Source: Dipylidium caninum (lineage: Eukaryota > Platyhelminthes > Cestoda > Cyclophyllidea > Dipylidiidae). From it: a DNA stretch of 64,000 bases. The notes below the pieces were generated by a model. The model did no database searches. It worked only from the letters and a program-made list of their open reading frames with translations, and had not been told where the DNA came from. The stretch lies in the NCBI GenBank assembly GCA_017562135.1, contig QEYB01000654.1, positions 558,001-622,000 on the forward strand. Direction: 5' to 3'. The position numbers were made by a program, and so were the translations under genes. Shown here piece after piece: positions 46,401-60,165 of the stretch (its first letter is position 1; each line of letters opens with the position of its first letter).

Positions 46401-49400
46401 CAAAGCCTGTCGGACTGAATCTTCGCAAGGCGATAGGCGGAGATCGACAAACAAAGTGCCAGCAAAATTGTCATCAACCACAATCGACAAGCGCTGCCTC
46501 GGACAACTTTTGCCGCCATTCTGTCGGGCGAAAGAAAAAAAGTGGGAACGGCAGGGCGATTAAGACACTCGTCCGAGGGAGGAGAATTCTCAGCGCCTCC
46601 TTCTTCCCCTCATTTGCCGCTGCCGCAAGACGAAGTCGCGTCTTCTGCGCTTCATGAAGGCAGGAATCGGCTCCACTTTGCACGGCGAGTCTCGCAGCCT
46701 CCACCGCCTCGTCTAAAGGCGGAGAAGGCATCGCTCGTCTGTCCCGCCTCCTCCGGGTCGGAGGTCACCGCGCGGTGGTGATTTCTCTTCCAGGCGGCGG
46801 AAGTTGACGCCGGAGCCGCCACCAGAAATGGCGTCCCCCGCTTTAATAGCTCCTCCGACATTCAGGCCAGGCAATTGGTCCTTGTTTTTCCCCGCAGCCT
46901 GCAGGTTTTCACTTCGCTGGCCATCAGAGCCTCGTTGGAGTCATGCCCCAAACCTCCATCATTCCACTGGTTCGGGATGGCGAGATGGAGAGGAGGCTGC
47001 TCGGGCCGGGACGAGGGGACGCAAGAGGCGGAGGGCGCGGGGGCGCCGAGACTGTGAGCCGCCCAGTTGCGGCCTCCGACGGAGCCGCTGCCGCCCGCCC
47101 GCCCGCTTGCCCGCCCGCCCGTCCGCCTTCATGACAGTCTGACTCTCCGGCCCCTTTTCAACCATCTCTCTACGCATTCACTGGCTCCGACTTGCCGTTT
47201 CCTCAGCCCTTCCGCCGTTTATGTTCCAGTGGGGAGCCGCGCCGGTGATAAGGCGGGTTATTTACGGCCTGTTCCACCGGCACATATATTTTTATTTTAC
47301 GATGGTTTTTCGCTTAAATCCACCTGTGCCCCGATTAATGTCTCATAAAACGCCGGCTCTTATCCCTTTGTACGGCAAATTATCTCTCTCCGTTCACAAT
47401 TTCATGCCATGCCTATGCAAAAGCCCACGTCTCCAATGCAGAACTTGGAGAGGAAAGTGTGCCGCGTGAGGCAGCACCACGGAGGTTTTCTCCACCCGAC
47501 TGTCCGCCCTTCGTGTCCGAGTGAGGTCGGCGGCGTCTCGCTACCCGACCTCGGGGCGTTTTCTCCACCTTCCGGCCGCTAAGACGCCTCAGACGGGCCA
47601 GAGAGGCGAGAGGAGGGCGGAGAGCCTCGTGGCCTGGTCCGCCCCTGGCAGACATTGGCGCCAGTGACAGGACTCTCCCCACTCAGGCCACCGCCACAGC
47701 GGCTGTGTCAGCAGCTTCTCTGCAACAGTCGAGACGAAGAAACGTCCCACTTGCTGCCGTTGGTGTCCCCTCCTGCGTGCTGCGACGGTCGGGGAGGCGT
47801 TGAAGTGTCCGACAGTTGGTGGGGTGGACGTTTTCCGTCGTCCCGTGGCGATCCTTCGAGTCGGAGAACCACGTGGATGCGCCCAAGTGAGGCTGAAGGA
47901 AAGCGTCAGGCGGAACAACGGGGGAAGACTCGAAAATAAACCGAGTTTGTCTCTCGTCGCCGCATGTCAGGAGGGAAAGAAGAACCATCGCAGCCATGGC
48001 ATCTTGCGGCGAGGTTACGGCGGTGCTCGGACGTTCAGAGCCATCAACACAGTGGAAATGGTCTGCGGAAAGCGTGGATGGGCGACTGATGTATGTCACG
48101 ACGTGTCCAAGCCGTTTTCACCGGAATCTTCTCCCTTCTATCGCCTGCGAGGACATTCCGTGGAATCGGATAGTCTGGAAATGCGTTGAAAAACACTAAG
48201 TCCTGAAGCGTCGGCGTAACTTGCAGAGGCACTTGACAGATCTACGATTGATCAGTCTAAAAGTCCAATTGGGCGATATTTTCGGCCATTTCGGGCGCCT
48301 TTTCCCCTCTGCGACTGCTCAAATCGGCCGCCTTGTTGCGGCCACTTGGGCGTCCCATGGCAACGGGTCGTCTATGAAGCCTCCGAATGTCTCTCCGCAG
48401 ACATTCGATGCTAATGAGGCGAGGAGGCTTTTTCCAACAAATCCTCTCCTGGAAGCCCTCAGCAACACCTCGAATGCAGCTACTTCAGCCTCTTCGCAAT
48501 AATGAGGCCACTCAGGCTTAAGAGAGCGTCCTCCCATGCCCAAATGAGGCGACTTCTCCGTCGAATGGGGCAGCGATGATCCGACAAGCAGCAGTAGCCT
48601 TTCGACGGGGTCGGACAGGCACCTGGAAGGCGTGGTATTCGACGCCGAGACTCCCCGCGAAGGTCCGCTTCAGATGGACAGCCGGGGAGTGGAGTGGCCT
48701 GTTCTGTCAGCCTGCGACGAGGCGGTTGTTGGTCCCCGAGCCGCCTCGGTGGGGATCCGAACACTGCTGACCCTCGACGACCTGCCAGCGTCGCGCCGAA
48801 CTCGCCAATCAAACCACACACTTTGATGGAAAAGGACAGGAATGACGCAATTCGTCCATTTTCCCCTTCTTGCGATCGCCTGGTTTGTCTCTGTGTACAT
48901 CACTCGAAGGGGACGACTCGGGCATGTCTCGGCCCCGTCGCCTCCGCGGACAAGTCGCGGTCGTGGGGCGAAGCGGTGGAGAAATTGCCATTTTTCCCTA
49001 GTCCTTCGGCGCTATGTCCTGCCGAGGGCAGACAGAGAAACAGAGGGGACCCACCGTCAATGACTCTCTCGCAAATGACACTAAAATCATGGTGGCGGGT
49101 GAGGGGGGCGGAGGACCTGCCTCACCCCTCAGGGGGGCCTGAGTCGACGTCTCCCCCTCCGGGGGAATTCCCCCGGCACCTCCAGTCGGGACCGAGGTCT
49201 TCGTCTCAGCTCCCGGAGGGGAGGGAAACTGGGACCCCCTCCTCGGAGACTGGAAGAAAGACCTCCGACCTCCTCGTTCACCCCTGACCCCGACGGACCG
49301 CGCCTTGCTTGGTTTGACACTCTGTGCTTGTGTCTTGTTTATGGGTAGTTGCTTCCTAAAAATAAAGGTTAAAAGTAGCCAAATGCTTCGTCACCTAACC

Positions 49401-51196
49401 AATGCTAATAAGCTTGGAATGCGGGGAAAAAGAGGATCCCACAGCAGCATAACGAAGATGCCGCCAGAGTGGCAGTCTTGTCACTCAACGCCGGCAAACG
49501 GCGGGCATAAGCGCTCTTGCCTGGTCCTCTTCGTCGGCTCGTCCCTAAAAATGGATGGAGTTTGATGAACGCCAACTCAAAATGAGGATTTCTTGGCCCT
49601 CGGGGATGACGGAGGAGGCGAAAGAGGGAGAAGAGGAGGCGAAGGTGGGCGGAGGGAGGTCACTTTCGTCGAGATTGCTCGAAAAAGTCTCCCACCCTTG
49701 TGAAATTCTTGCATTTCCGAGGAGGTTACACATCCGCCTGGTTTTGTGGGTTCGTCAATCTGTCCCTCAACTTCAGAAAGCCGCGATTTATCATTTTAGG
49801 AGCACGGCCAGGAGGCAGGCCGAAAGAGTTCCCGGAGCCGCCGACATCGGTGCTTGGGGTGGCGAATCTGGTCGCGGTTTCTCGGCTCCGAGTGCCACCG
49901 GCCCGTCCTGACGGCCTCAGCACCGGTGTCGGCTCAGGTCTCGTGGGTGGACGCAACTCCACCCGAAGGAGGCGCCGTCTTGAAGTGCCTGTCGCCGAGT
50001 TGGCCGCTCCTCGAGTGAAAACCGTCCCGGGGCCTCTCAATCCTCTGGCCGCGGCCCACTCCGACGCAACATTTCGCCACTCTCGGCTCGGCCAAGCTGG
50101 TCATCACGCGGGGCATGGTGAAATTTTCCCTGTCCACACCGTCAAAACTAACAAAATCACGATTTGGTTGCCTCTCGCGGCGTGAATTTCCACCTCCAGA
50201 CGCTCGCCGACCGTCTCCAGTCGTAGGAAATCACTTAAAATTTCGTCCTTCTGGTGGAGAAAAACCGCCCCAATAGAAAGCGTGAGACCCCCGCGTGGAC
50301 GCGAAAGCCGTCCGAGGCCACGAGTTCCACGGCGGGTCTGGGGTCCCGAGATGCGCAGCTCGAGACGTCAGCAGCCGCAGAGAAAGACGAGGGGGGGGGC
50401 ATTCAGCCGAAGAATTCCACGCCAACAGTTCCGTGAGGCGGAGGAGGAGAAGGAGAAGGAGAAGGTGCCTCGACAGGCGGAATGGAGACTGCAGGCTTGC
50501 GGATGTGCAGACGATTCGTCCACCGTCGCTAATCTCCACCGGCGCCGGGGGGAGGCGAGCCGCGGCGTCGAATTATCCGGCTCCACGCCTCGAAGCCTTC
50601 GCGAACGCTCGTGGAACCTCCTTCGCGCGAAGAATTCACCCTTCTCTCCCGTGGTGTGGAAGTTCTCCTGCCCGTGGCCGAAAAAAACTCTACCAACCGG
50701 TGCAAAAGCGGCCTTCTCCGCGATAATCCCAAATCTGCGTTCATTTCGCAACTTACAAAAGGAAAGTGGCGTCGACTTCGAGTGGAACAGCTGCCTTCTC
50801 AGTCGCCGTCGCGTCGACTCAATTGCAGTTTGAAGTTGAGCGGTCTGGAGGCTTAAGGGTAATAAAAGTGTCAAGGAGGAGGATGCAGGAATGAAGAGGG
50901 GGGACATCGCCTCCGCCCTGCCCGAAGGCAGCCGCCCGAGGAGGCAATCCGGCCAGAAATGCCCGCGTTCGGAAGAATTCCAAACTCCTGAGTAAATTCC
51001 CGCTGATGTCGTGAAGAGAGACTGACTTTTCCCTCTCCTCCGCCCTCCGTCGGTCTCTTATTTGCCCGTCAAGTCGTCCGCCCGCTCCCCTTCAACCCAC
51101 AGACAGTTCGGGCGAGGGAGAAGGGGAATCGCGAGGCCGAAAAAGAAATGCAGCCCAGCAAACAGTCGCACTTTCGGCGTTGGTCGTTCGCCACTC

Positions 51197-51231
51197 TCCT
51201 TCTCCTCCTCCTCCTCCTCCTCCTCCTCCTC
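51197..51231. repeat. (CTC)n trinucleotide repeat
   Basis: A run of about eleven CTC triplets. Comparable GAG runs lie near 51715-51755 and a GAA run near 52470-52495. Confidence 0.85.
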
Positions 51232-53582
51232 GCCCTCGCCCTCGTAGCGAAAAAATAACTCTCCTTCTTGCCCCTAAAACAAGGCGACATGTTAATTTAG
51301 TGCCACGAATGAAGAGGGCACTAAAGTCCGCCCGGGGGTGGTGCGGATAAATTCAAGGCTTGGACGTGTGTCCCAAAGTACTCGACACCTTCGAGACACT
51401 CGGCTCGCTGACGTTGGAGGCAGGCGGGAAAAATAAAAGTACGTGAGCCTTTTAAGGCCCAGGGAGGCTGAAGTGGTCGAGATTTCAGCGCCGCCTTCTG
51501 GAAAGCGCACCAAAAGGAGTTTCGCGAGGAGTTGAGGCGATCCGGTGGAAAGTGCTCGCGTTTCGTCCACAAACGTGTCACTTGCCCGACAGTCGGAATG
51601 CCCCGACGACCGCGGGGAGCGCCAGGAGAGTCCCCTTGACACGAGAAGGAGGAGGCCTGAGGCTGCAAGCGCAAGTAGGGCGCTGAAGGCTACAAAGGCG
51701 ATTTGTCAGACGAGGAGGAGGCGAAGGAGGAGGAGGAGGAGGAGGAGGAGGAGGACAGGAAGGATGCGGCGGACGAAGAGGAGGCGGAGGAGGTGGCGGG
51801 CGCGTATCTCGAGAGAGCCACTTCCTTCCTCAAAGCCTCGTGGCAGCCCAACGACATCCAAGGCGGGTGAATCGTCGGTGGCAAAGGGCGGAGAGGCGGC
51901 AGAGTGTTCCCTGAGCGCGTGGACTCTCCTCCCGCCCGCGAGAAGTCCTCACTTTAACAGCGGCGACTGGCCTTTCTCACCCGCCTGCTCACGGGGCGGC
52001 GAGGCGAGGAGCCTCGTGGATCGCGCGCGTTCTTTTGCAAAACAATGGGAGACGACAATGGAGGCCATAAAGGCGGCCACCGCTGTCCGGCCTTTCAGTC
52101 AACTTTCTCCGCCGCCCCCCGCCGCCTCCGCCCCGCCCCCGCCGGTCCCCATTCACCGGCAAATGGAATTTACTCTGAAATGTTCCACTTTCCGTCAAAA
52201 CTATGAAGCCGACGTTGAATATAAGCGGCAAACAAAACACGAAAACTTTCACAATACTTTTTCGCACTCATTTAAATTTATTTTTTTTTTATTATTTCCA
52301 GCCAACCAATGAGCAAATGGAAGCAGAAGAAACAAAAACGCCCGTTTCATGGTTTCCGGCCTAGAGTCAGCCGATGGGGCGAAGATAGGGAAAGGAGATT
52401 GACTGACTGGCACTTGTCACGCCACGATCGTGAAAGGCCACATTTTGAGGGGCGCGGCGGAGTCGAGGAAGAAGAAGAAGAAGAAGAAGAAGAAGGAAGG
52501 CGAGGACTGTGGAGGACGCACACAGGCAGAAGAGGTGACGATTCGTCTCGCGAGACACCACAGTCGACTTTTCCTTCGATCACCGCGGGAAGGAGGGAAA
52601 AAAGCCATCCGAGGGGACGGATTTAACCCCTCGTCTGTCCCTCGAAGCCTCAGTCGCTGCTGAGTGCGGTCGAATTTCCCTTTCGGAGGCGCAAATGACC
52701 GAAGAGGTGGCGTGGTTTGCCCGGTTAGGCAGCCGGGAGAGGAGCGGAGCACCAAAAAGGTCACACATCGGGTCGTCCGCGACACTGAGGACCTCCTCAC
52801 CGATCTTGAGCGACGGCGGGTCGTTGGCACTCTCCCCGCCCGTCTTCTGCGCCTTGGACGACGCTCGATTCGTCCTATCGCGGAGCCCCATTCCTGAGGC
52901 GCCGGTCGGTGGTGCGAAGGGGAGCTGAAAGACGCAAAACGGGCAAACTAAGTGGACGGGTGGTTAAACAGGACTCAGTAGACGAGCGTTCATTGGCTCC
53001 GAAGGACCACAGTGGCTATTTTTCACCTCGAAATGACGGAAAGGAATCAACAACTTTAAGTGACGTAGCCTCCCACACAGCGGAGAAGGGAATTCCCACC
53101 TTCCCGCATTGTTGCTCCCAACAGAGCGAATCACGAGGGCGCAGGTTTGCGGGTTCTACAGCTCGGACAGTTCAGTCGACCTTGGGGGGGACTGCCGGGC
53201 TCGGGACGGTGACTCCCGTCGACCCGGCGACAGAATATTTGCCGCCTGTCCACCCGGACCGCTCCCCTCCGCCCCTCCGCCCCCCCCCCTCCGGCGGTCG
53301 CTCCCCCTCTTGGCGCTCCGTACATCAGACCGAGCGGTGTACTTCAACATACCTGCCAGGTGGAGGAATGAGGTGGAAGGCGTGAGGCGCAGAGCGACAG
53401 TTGTTAAGTCCGTGGGATCGTCCAGAAAAACAGCGTGGTCACACACACACGGCAGCCTCTCGCGCGGTTCGTCCACCTCTTGGCAACCCGCTCGGCCCGA
53501 GCGGGTGGGAGAAGGGCGACTCTGTGCCCGCTAACCACGAAGTCCACGCACATACGCGTTAATTTAATCACCCACGCAAAAC

Positions 53583-53632
53583 CCTCGCCTCCGCCACCGC
53601 CACCGCCACCTCCACCTCCACCGCCACCGCGA
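53583..53632. repeat. (CCACCG/CCTCCA)n hexamer repeat
   Basis: A series of CCACCG and CCTCCA hexamers of about 50 bases, which generates poly-Pro and poly-Gly/Trp-Arg shadow frames. Confidence 0.8.
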
Positions 53633-55132
53633 CGCGGACTGCTCGGAGCTGATGGCGCAAGGGACCGCCATTTCTCCCACCGTCGCGTACTTTCCCACTC
53701 CTGTCGGCTCCATGAGACTCTCCTGGGGCTGTCGGGACGGTGAAGACGAGCTGCGACGCCTCGACACGCCTTGGGAGGCGTTCTTGTGGAGTCGGTGGTG
53801 CTCAACGGTGACCCCGAATCGGTCGACGTCGGTTCGAGCCCCTGCGAATATTTGTTTTGGCCATCCGGTCAACGAGGAAAGTCGACTACTGGACCCGCGC
53901 GGCTCCTCTTGGGCGAATCTTTCCGCGCACGGTCGGATTCTCAGCTCCAGACGGTCCATCGAACATCCAGAGGCTGAGACTGACTTCCGCGAAGGTTAAT
54001 CTGCGTAAAGACTTCTTGCGCCAGTGTTCTGTTTCCCTGGGCGGGGACTCTTCCGCGACAGAGGAGCCGCAGTGAACCGACTGTGATGCGAGGGAGGCCG
54101 ACAGCGAAGGCGGGAGTTTGTCGCCACCGCGTGGGATAAACTCCAGCAATTTCACGCCCCTTCAGGACTCCTTGAACCTCCCAGCGGGTGCTCCGTGACG
54201 CCAAACAAACGCGCTTTTCTGTCTCCCGCTCTGGAATGTCCCCGACGTTGGCCGAGACGAAGAAGTCCGTTTTGAAGAGGCGGCAGCAGACCACGCGGCG
54301 GACAGCCAAAATCACTTGCTCCACGTTTCCAACAAGGATTTTGGAGGAGAAAGACGCTCTCAGGGCGTCCTCTCGAGACGAGTCTCCAGTGAATGTTTGC
54401 GCACTTACGGTCCACTGCAACTAGCGGTAAATTCCTCCGAAGACTTTGCCTTTCGGCGACGGAGAAACTCGCCGAAAAGCATTCACAACTCCCAGTCCGT
54501 CGCCTCGCAATCCGCAGAGTCTACGTGGAAAAGTCCCAATTGACTGGAGTCCCGAGAGGGTGAAGGAGACGTCACGCGGAGTCCGAGGCAGTAAAATCAT
54601 TTCACACGTAGTGAACTGAATGAAAAATTGTGGCGTCGCAGCCAACGCGGAGGAGGAGGACACCCGTTTCGTCGGTGTTTGCGCCCGACCTCGTGACGGG
54701 CGGGTCTGGAATCGCTCAAATTGCCGGATGAGCGGGTCACAGGGGATAAGATCCCGACGGAGACCCTCAAAGAGGCCATTCTGGTAGATCTGTGTGGTTC
54801 CTCTTGCCACTGCAGGCAGACGGTCCCGTGGAACTCGTCTCGCAGTGAAGGGGAGACCTGTGATCGGCCGCAGCACCGCCTCCCCGCTGGCCGAGGCGTT
54901 CCGCGCCCACCTGTTGGTAGGCATTTCACCTCAGACTTCCCGCGCATGGCTCGCGGATGGCCTCGGCCTCTCCGTGGTGCATCCGCGCACGCAAATCCCG
55001 ACGCACTCCCCGCAGCCCCACGGGATTTGCCCACGCGAGGCTTTCAAGTGGGCGCTCCCGTCTCGGCCGGCGATAGCATCGGACATACGGAAGCGTGTAC
55101 AAAAGCTGTTTTGGTGTTACTTCGTCTACTCC

Positions 55133-55162
55133 GCTCCACTCCACTCCACTCCACTCCACTCC
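55133..55162. repeat. CCACT pentamer tandem repeat
   Basis: About six copies of CCACT/CTCCA. The unit resembles, in reverse complement, the GGACT array at 3.34 kb (one base different). Confidence 0.8.
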
Positions 55163-56126
55163 GCCTCGCCCCGTCCCCCGCACGGGCTAATCGCAGGGCC
55201 GATTTGTGAAAGACAGTCCACCGACGGGGAGACGCGGTTGCCCCACACCTGCGCCGCCCGCCCGTCTCACCTCGACGGGTTGGCTGGTGAGTGGGAAAGA
55301 ACCTTCCACCGTATCTCGCCGATGCAATCGCCTCTTAGCATGACTGCTTTTTGTCGCGTTAGAACATCCCACTGTCGTTTTTTCCCCTTTCTCCCTCCCT
55401 TTCCTTCTCCTCCTTCCTTCCTTCCTTTCTTCCGAAAGGAGAATCTCATCACTGGTGGAAGGATAAACGAGACTGGAAGTTGGCAAGCTGAGTTTGTTTT
55501 AGAAGAAGATAGCGCACTGGGTGAGTTCAGAGCGGATTCACTCCCCGAGGTAAGGAGAAAACGCATTGCTGGGAGGATGTCGGCTCCCCGTGTTCGTCAA
55601 CCTCGCAGTCGGCAGTTCTCCGTTGGCCGAGGTCCGCCTCGCTCGGGTCAGGCGGCTGTCATCTTGGCGAAAAGAAGCACAAAGGTCAACCAAGGGTGTT
55701 GTGTGAAGGCACTGGGACATGCATCTACACTCTGAAGGCTTCAAGTCGTCCGCAGCATCCCACTCGCCTAGCGACTGTTCCACCTCCGTGTGGTCCGAGG
55801 ACAGAAATTCCGATATAACAAGCAGGCTGACCTTCTGGCGCCCACTTATTTCAATTGTGCCCAATCCCTTCCTTTAACCTTATTGCCCCTATGGTCCAAA
55901 TCGCTCTTTCTCTCGCCCTCGCCCTCGCTGTCTCTCTCTCTCTCTCACCCTCACTTAATTATAGCCTCGTTACCCCTAACAGCGTCTGTTGCAACTGCCC
56001 TCCTCATCAACAGTCAACGCTGATTAGCTTTACTTGAAAGTACTCGTACATTTTTTCTCCCCACTTACATGTGCCTTTGTGAGAGAAAGCAGAGTGTCTT
56101 CAGCTCTGACTGATGTTTAGGACAGG

Positions 56127-56129
<3 letters not shown>

Positions 56130-56166
<37 letters not shown>
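56130..56166. repeat. (GA)n microsatellite
   Basis: An uninterrupted GA run of about 37 bases. Confidence 0.95.
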
Positions 56167-56170
<4 letters not shown>

Positions 56171-56571
56171 TGAGCATCTCCTCACAGCCGCCCTTCGAGG
56201 CAAAAATGCGACCATTCCTGCCCATCTCATTTAGATCGTCCACCCCGACATTGCCACTGTTTCCACGTAGTTATTAGAGTCATAGTGTCAATCTCCACCT
56301 TGTCTCCTGCCAATGATATGCCCAGTACGCACCTCGGCGGCTAAACCAACCTTATAAGGCTCATGCCTGCCCATCTAACTTTTCGCGTCAATTCCACCTC
56401 ATGTAGTCAGTACAAATCGCTTCTTTTTTTACCCCTGGTGGGGGAAATTGCGTTAAATACTGTGTTGAGTGCGTCCTGTTTACCACCGCCAACGCCACAG
56501 GGTGTCCTTTTCACCAGACACACACACACACAAGGACACGACGTCGACGACTCGTCGTTAGTGCAGCTTCA

Positions 56572-56604
56572 ACCAATCAAAAACCACCTGCGCTCTGATT
56601 GGTT
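56572..56604. promoter_or_regulatory. Inverted CCAAT pair
   Basis: ACCAATCA and TGATTGGT form perfect inverted arms around a spacer of about 17 bases holding CACCTG (an E-box). Possible NF-Y pair; no adjacent gene start was recognised. Confidence 0.35.
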
Positions 56605-57107
56605 CGTTGGGCTTTTGACTAAACGTATGCTTCAAATTTGCATTATGTGAGTGGATTGGTGGAGCCTTTACGGTTATTTTTCACAAAATTTACTCGGAAA
56701 TATTCCCTCCACCGCGGTATGTTCTTCCCATAATTCTCTCATCTGTTTGGCTTCATTTACACACTCTTTTTTGCATACTTTTCAACCAGAGCAGCAGATT
56801 ATGATGTTCCGCTTTGCTACATTGTGTAGAGCCACGGGCAGCGGATGAAGAGATAAGAAAGAGAAGGGAATATCAAAAACGTAACTGGGTGCACGGAAAA
56901 TTAGGCTATTGGGACAGTAGTAGTAGGGTAGAAGTGGGTAAATTTTTCCCCTACTCAAGGCAACCGAACGGTTTACTCGGCTTCTTCGACAGGCCCACAG
57001 AGCATGTACGCGTCCTAGCTGACATTCCTGCCGCCTTTTGCCGCCTCAGAAGTAGTAATTTCCTCTGGGAAGGAAATGTATTGTCTAACTTTGCCTTACC
57101 AGTGTGC

Positions 57108-57130
57108 GTGTGTGTGTGTGTGTGTGTGTG
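57108..57130. repeat. (TG)n microsatellite
   Basis: A TG run of about 22 bases with one GCG interruption at its start. Confidence 0.9.
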
Positions 57131-58734
57131 ACGCGAATGGTTTTTTGTCACGCTACTTTCACGACCACTTTGAGTAGTCGCCCCTCCGCCAGCCAAGTTT
57201 AATACTAAAATGAGAATATTTCGTTGCGCTCGCATACACCTCCACCACTTTTCGTGAAACACAGCGATATTACAGCAGCCAGTCGTCGTTCAGTGAGGAT
57301 TCGCAGGACTGTCGCTGGCCCACACAGACACCAAACACGAGGCAGACGGACTTTTGTTTTCTGTTCTCAACTCAACGATTCACTGTCCTTTTTTCCCCTC
57401 GCGCTTGTCGCCTCCCCTCGCCCCCCTCCGCGTTTGTCCTCCCTGCCCGAATGCATGGGGTGCTTTTGAGGATTTTGTAGAGGCTTTCGCCACCTTCACA
57501 GGGCAAATTGTGGCTCATCGTGTTCGGCCTTTTTAGCACTCCTCCTATCTCACTGTCACTTGTTACCATGGCTTCCCGGGTCAGGAGTGAACCTCCCCCA
57601 GTCCCAATTCGCCCAGTAGAAAAGGAGTTAAAGTCCCAGAAATCCTTCCAATTTGGTCCACCTCCACCACACCTTTTGGGGAGCGTTTGGTGTCTTAGTA
57701 TCGTCTTTACACTTACAAACAAGAGGGAAATACATTATACATTATACAAAGTCCTCGTCGGAGGATACGAAGAAGCCTTGGAATTGCGCCTATTGGTGGC
57801 GCACTCCGGACACACCCTCCTCCCTCTACTCGAGGGTAAAACTCGGACAGTTTAATTACACGATGGAGTGGGAAAGGGGAGGAGCATCAGTGGCAGACGG
57901 CGGCCAATTCACCGCAAAAAGGATAAAGGGGACGCACATCTGAGAGTAGTCTACACTGGGAGGCGGATAAAGCGCCTCTTGGACGGGTGAAATACCGTCA
58001 GTGGAGTGGATGAACTCCCCGACCTAAAGAGGTGCTAAGTGCAGCGGAAGAAGTGAGGAGGAGGACGAGGACCGCAAGCCGAAAAGCTCCAAACCGCTCC
58101 GTGTTTGAGGGGGATGATCGCTATACTGTTAAAAGTGCATTATCACAGGAATGGAGGACAAATGAAAGTGCACTTAGTGGGGAAAATTAATTTGACACTC
58201 GAATAAACCTTTCTTGGGTGCCAGACTTAGCCCTGGGCGAATCGGGCTTTTAGAAGTTGGTTCCCCTTCCCTCAGGGGAGGATTTGAAAGTACCTAAGCA
58301 TTCTGTGGAGAGTTGGTGAAGAACGTACTTTCTCCTCTTCAGGACGGTAAATAGTGTCGCTCTTCACTACTTCATAAAAATTAGATTTATAGAAGAGGAT
58401 ATATTTGCCGAAGATCCAAACCGACAAATCAAACTTATCAGTAGTCATTTCCATATTACGGTTAGTTAAAAGGGTTAGTGTAAAAGGCTGGAAAGTAGTG
58501 CAGGATTGTTTGCCTTTTTCGGAAAATCACATCTTCCCAATAACCAGACAGTTAAACTTCACCACGATTTTATCACTGTGAATTTTCAATTAGTTACACT
58601 CCTCATCTCCTCTCACGTAGCTTGAGATCCTCCTAAAATGACTGACTTTTTTGCCCCAAGCATAGGAAAAGTCGTGCCCAGTTTGAGGGGAATTGACGAG
58701 TCAACCAATTAGGCGATTGATAAGATGCTGCCGT

Positions 58735-58761
58735 CTGATTGGTTCCGGAGCAGCCAATCAG
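58735..58761. promoter_or_regulatory. Inverted CCAAT pair
   Basis: TCTGATTGG and CCAATCAGA are perfect 9-base inverted arms around an 11-base spacer. It lies about 1.4 kb upstream of the second Ig gene's start codon. Confidence 0.4.
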
Positions 58762-60165
58762 AAAGCGAGAGAGTTGATAAAGGGCAATTAGTCCACAGGC
58801 AAAACCCATCAGCATTTCACACGTTAGTCACCGATATGTTGCCATTTTTACAGGAGATAGCCAACCCAGGCAACGCCCCCCTCGAATAGGGAAATATGTG
58901 AAACAGCATCACGTGGGGGTCACGCGAGTTTATGCCTTGTTTTAGTAAGGGACATGGACGATGTTAGCAGGATCCCCCTGATATGCCTCTTCCTCTCAAT
59001 GCTCCCCCACGTTATTCACGTTTTTCTCTCTCCTCACCCCTCTGAAGGGCATCACGCTGCAATAGTATAGGGAAGGCTTGGGGTTCAATGACCCCGTGGT
59101 GTTGCGTTGGTAAAAAAACAACTAAAGACTTCACCGAGTTGAAATGACAGACTCGGGGAGCAACAAATCGCTTTCACGGGGAAATTAGACCTTCTCCTGA
59201 GGACGGCACCGGCTATAAAGTAAAATTTGGGCTACTCAACATTCACAACAGGTTTCCATTAAGGAATTTGCACAAGGAATGTTAAAAATTAATAAGCAGG
59301 TTAACTCAGGAATAAACCACTTCTACGCGCCCCTCCCAAAGGGATGGTTTTGCCAGCTTTGTCTCTCTCCCAGTGGTGGCTACTTGAGTCCTATGAGGTG
59401 AGAAAGGTGACAGACACAATGATGACTGCAGCCTTTGGGGGCCACTGGACGGAGAGGCAGACGAAATTGAAGGAGTCGTGAAAATTGGAGGCCACAAAAT
59501 CTGACTCTTTTGTTTACTCGTTCTACGACCCTCTTCCTGCCTGCTTCGCGACACCGCAAGGTGGCTGTCTGTTGACTCTCATTAGTTTGATATTTCGATA
59601 AAAAACCCCGTTTAACATTCTCTTGACTAAGAACGATGGTGGAAAGGTGGCCTTTTGGTTGTTGGCACCGGTAAAAGGAGAGTGGAGCAAAATCTTGCCA
59701 AATGAGGGCGACTTCCATGCGGGTCTTGGCCTCTCATTCGTTGGATCCACCGCTCTGTCCGTGGGATCGGGTCTCGGAGCCCCCGCGGGAGGCGGTGCCA
59801 CCCACAGGTCACCTCTCAGCTTTGATGTTCCCTTCGATGGCTTTCTTGACACTTTTCGCTAAGTTGTCGTCGCCGGGGCGCCTCACAGACGCATGAGGTA
59901 GTAGAACTCGAATATGGAGCGGACTCGGGGCGTTCATCACCTCTTTGGCCTCAGCCTTCATTTAGCGCATCCAAAGCTGCTGTCTGAGGAAGGTTTAATT
60001 CTCTTCAGGCTGTCCTACATCGGGCAGCGTTTGGAGGAAAGAGAGGCAGAGTTTTTGGCATGAGAAGGCTCTTTACAGGGTTGTTTTCCCATTTGGATTA
60101 CACAGCCGCGGCTCTCAGCGTCGAATGCCATCGGATGAGGCATAACAACTACTATCAGAGGCACG

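Larger units (their letters stand above)
36728..60165. other. Long intergenic region without a supported gene
   Basis: About 23 kb. From 36.8 to about 38.3 kb it is AT-richer; after that it is mostly CpG-rich with short simple repeats. I found no exon with agreeing family, splice sites and phase. Minor candidates are a minus-strand frame at 37115-37477 and a plus-strand frame at 42911-43207, both unassigned. Repeats occur at 51.2, 51.7, 52.5, 53.6, 55.1, 56.1 and 57.1 kb. Confidence 0.5.

Noticed and set aside
53822..53845. A GGTTCGAGCCC motif resembling a tRNA B box
   Set aside because: The flanking bases do not form a T-stem and no A box or acceptor stem is found.
59066..59085. A GGGGTTCAATGACCCC hairpin resembling a T-arm
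   Set aside because: Loop and stem lengths are wrong for tRNA and no other arms are present.
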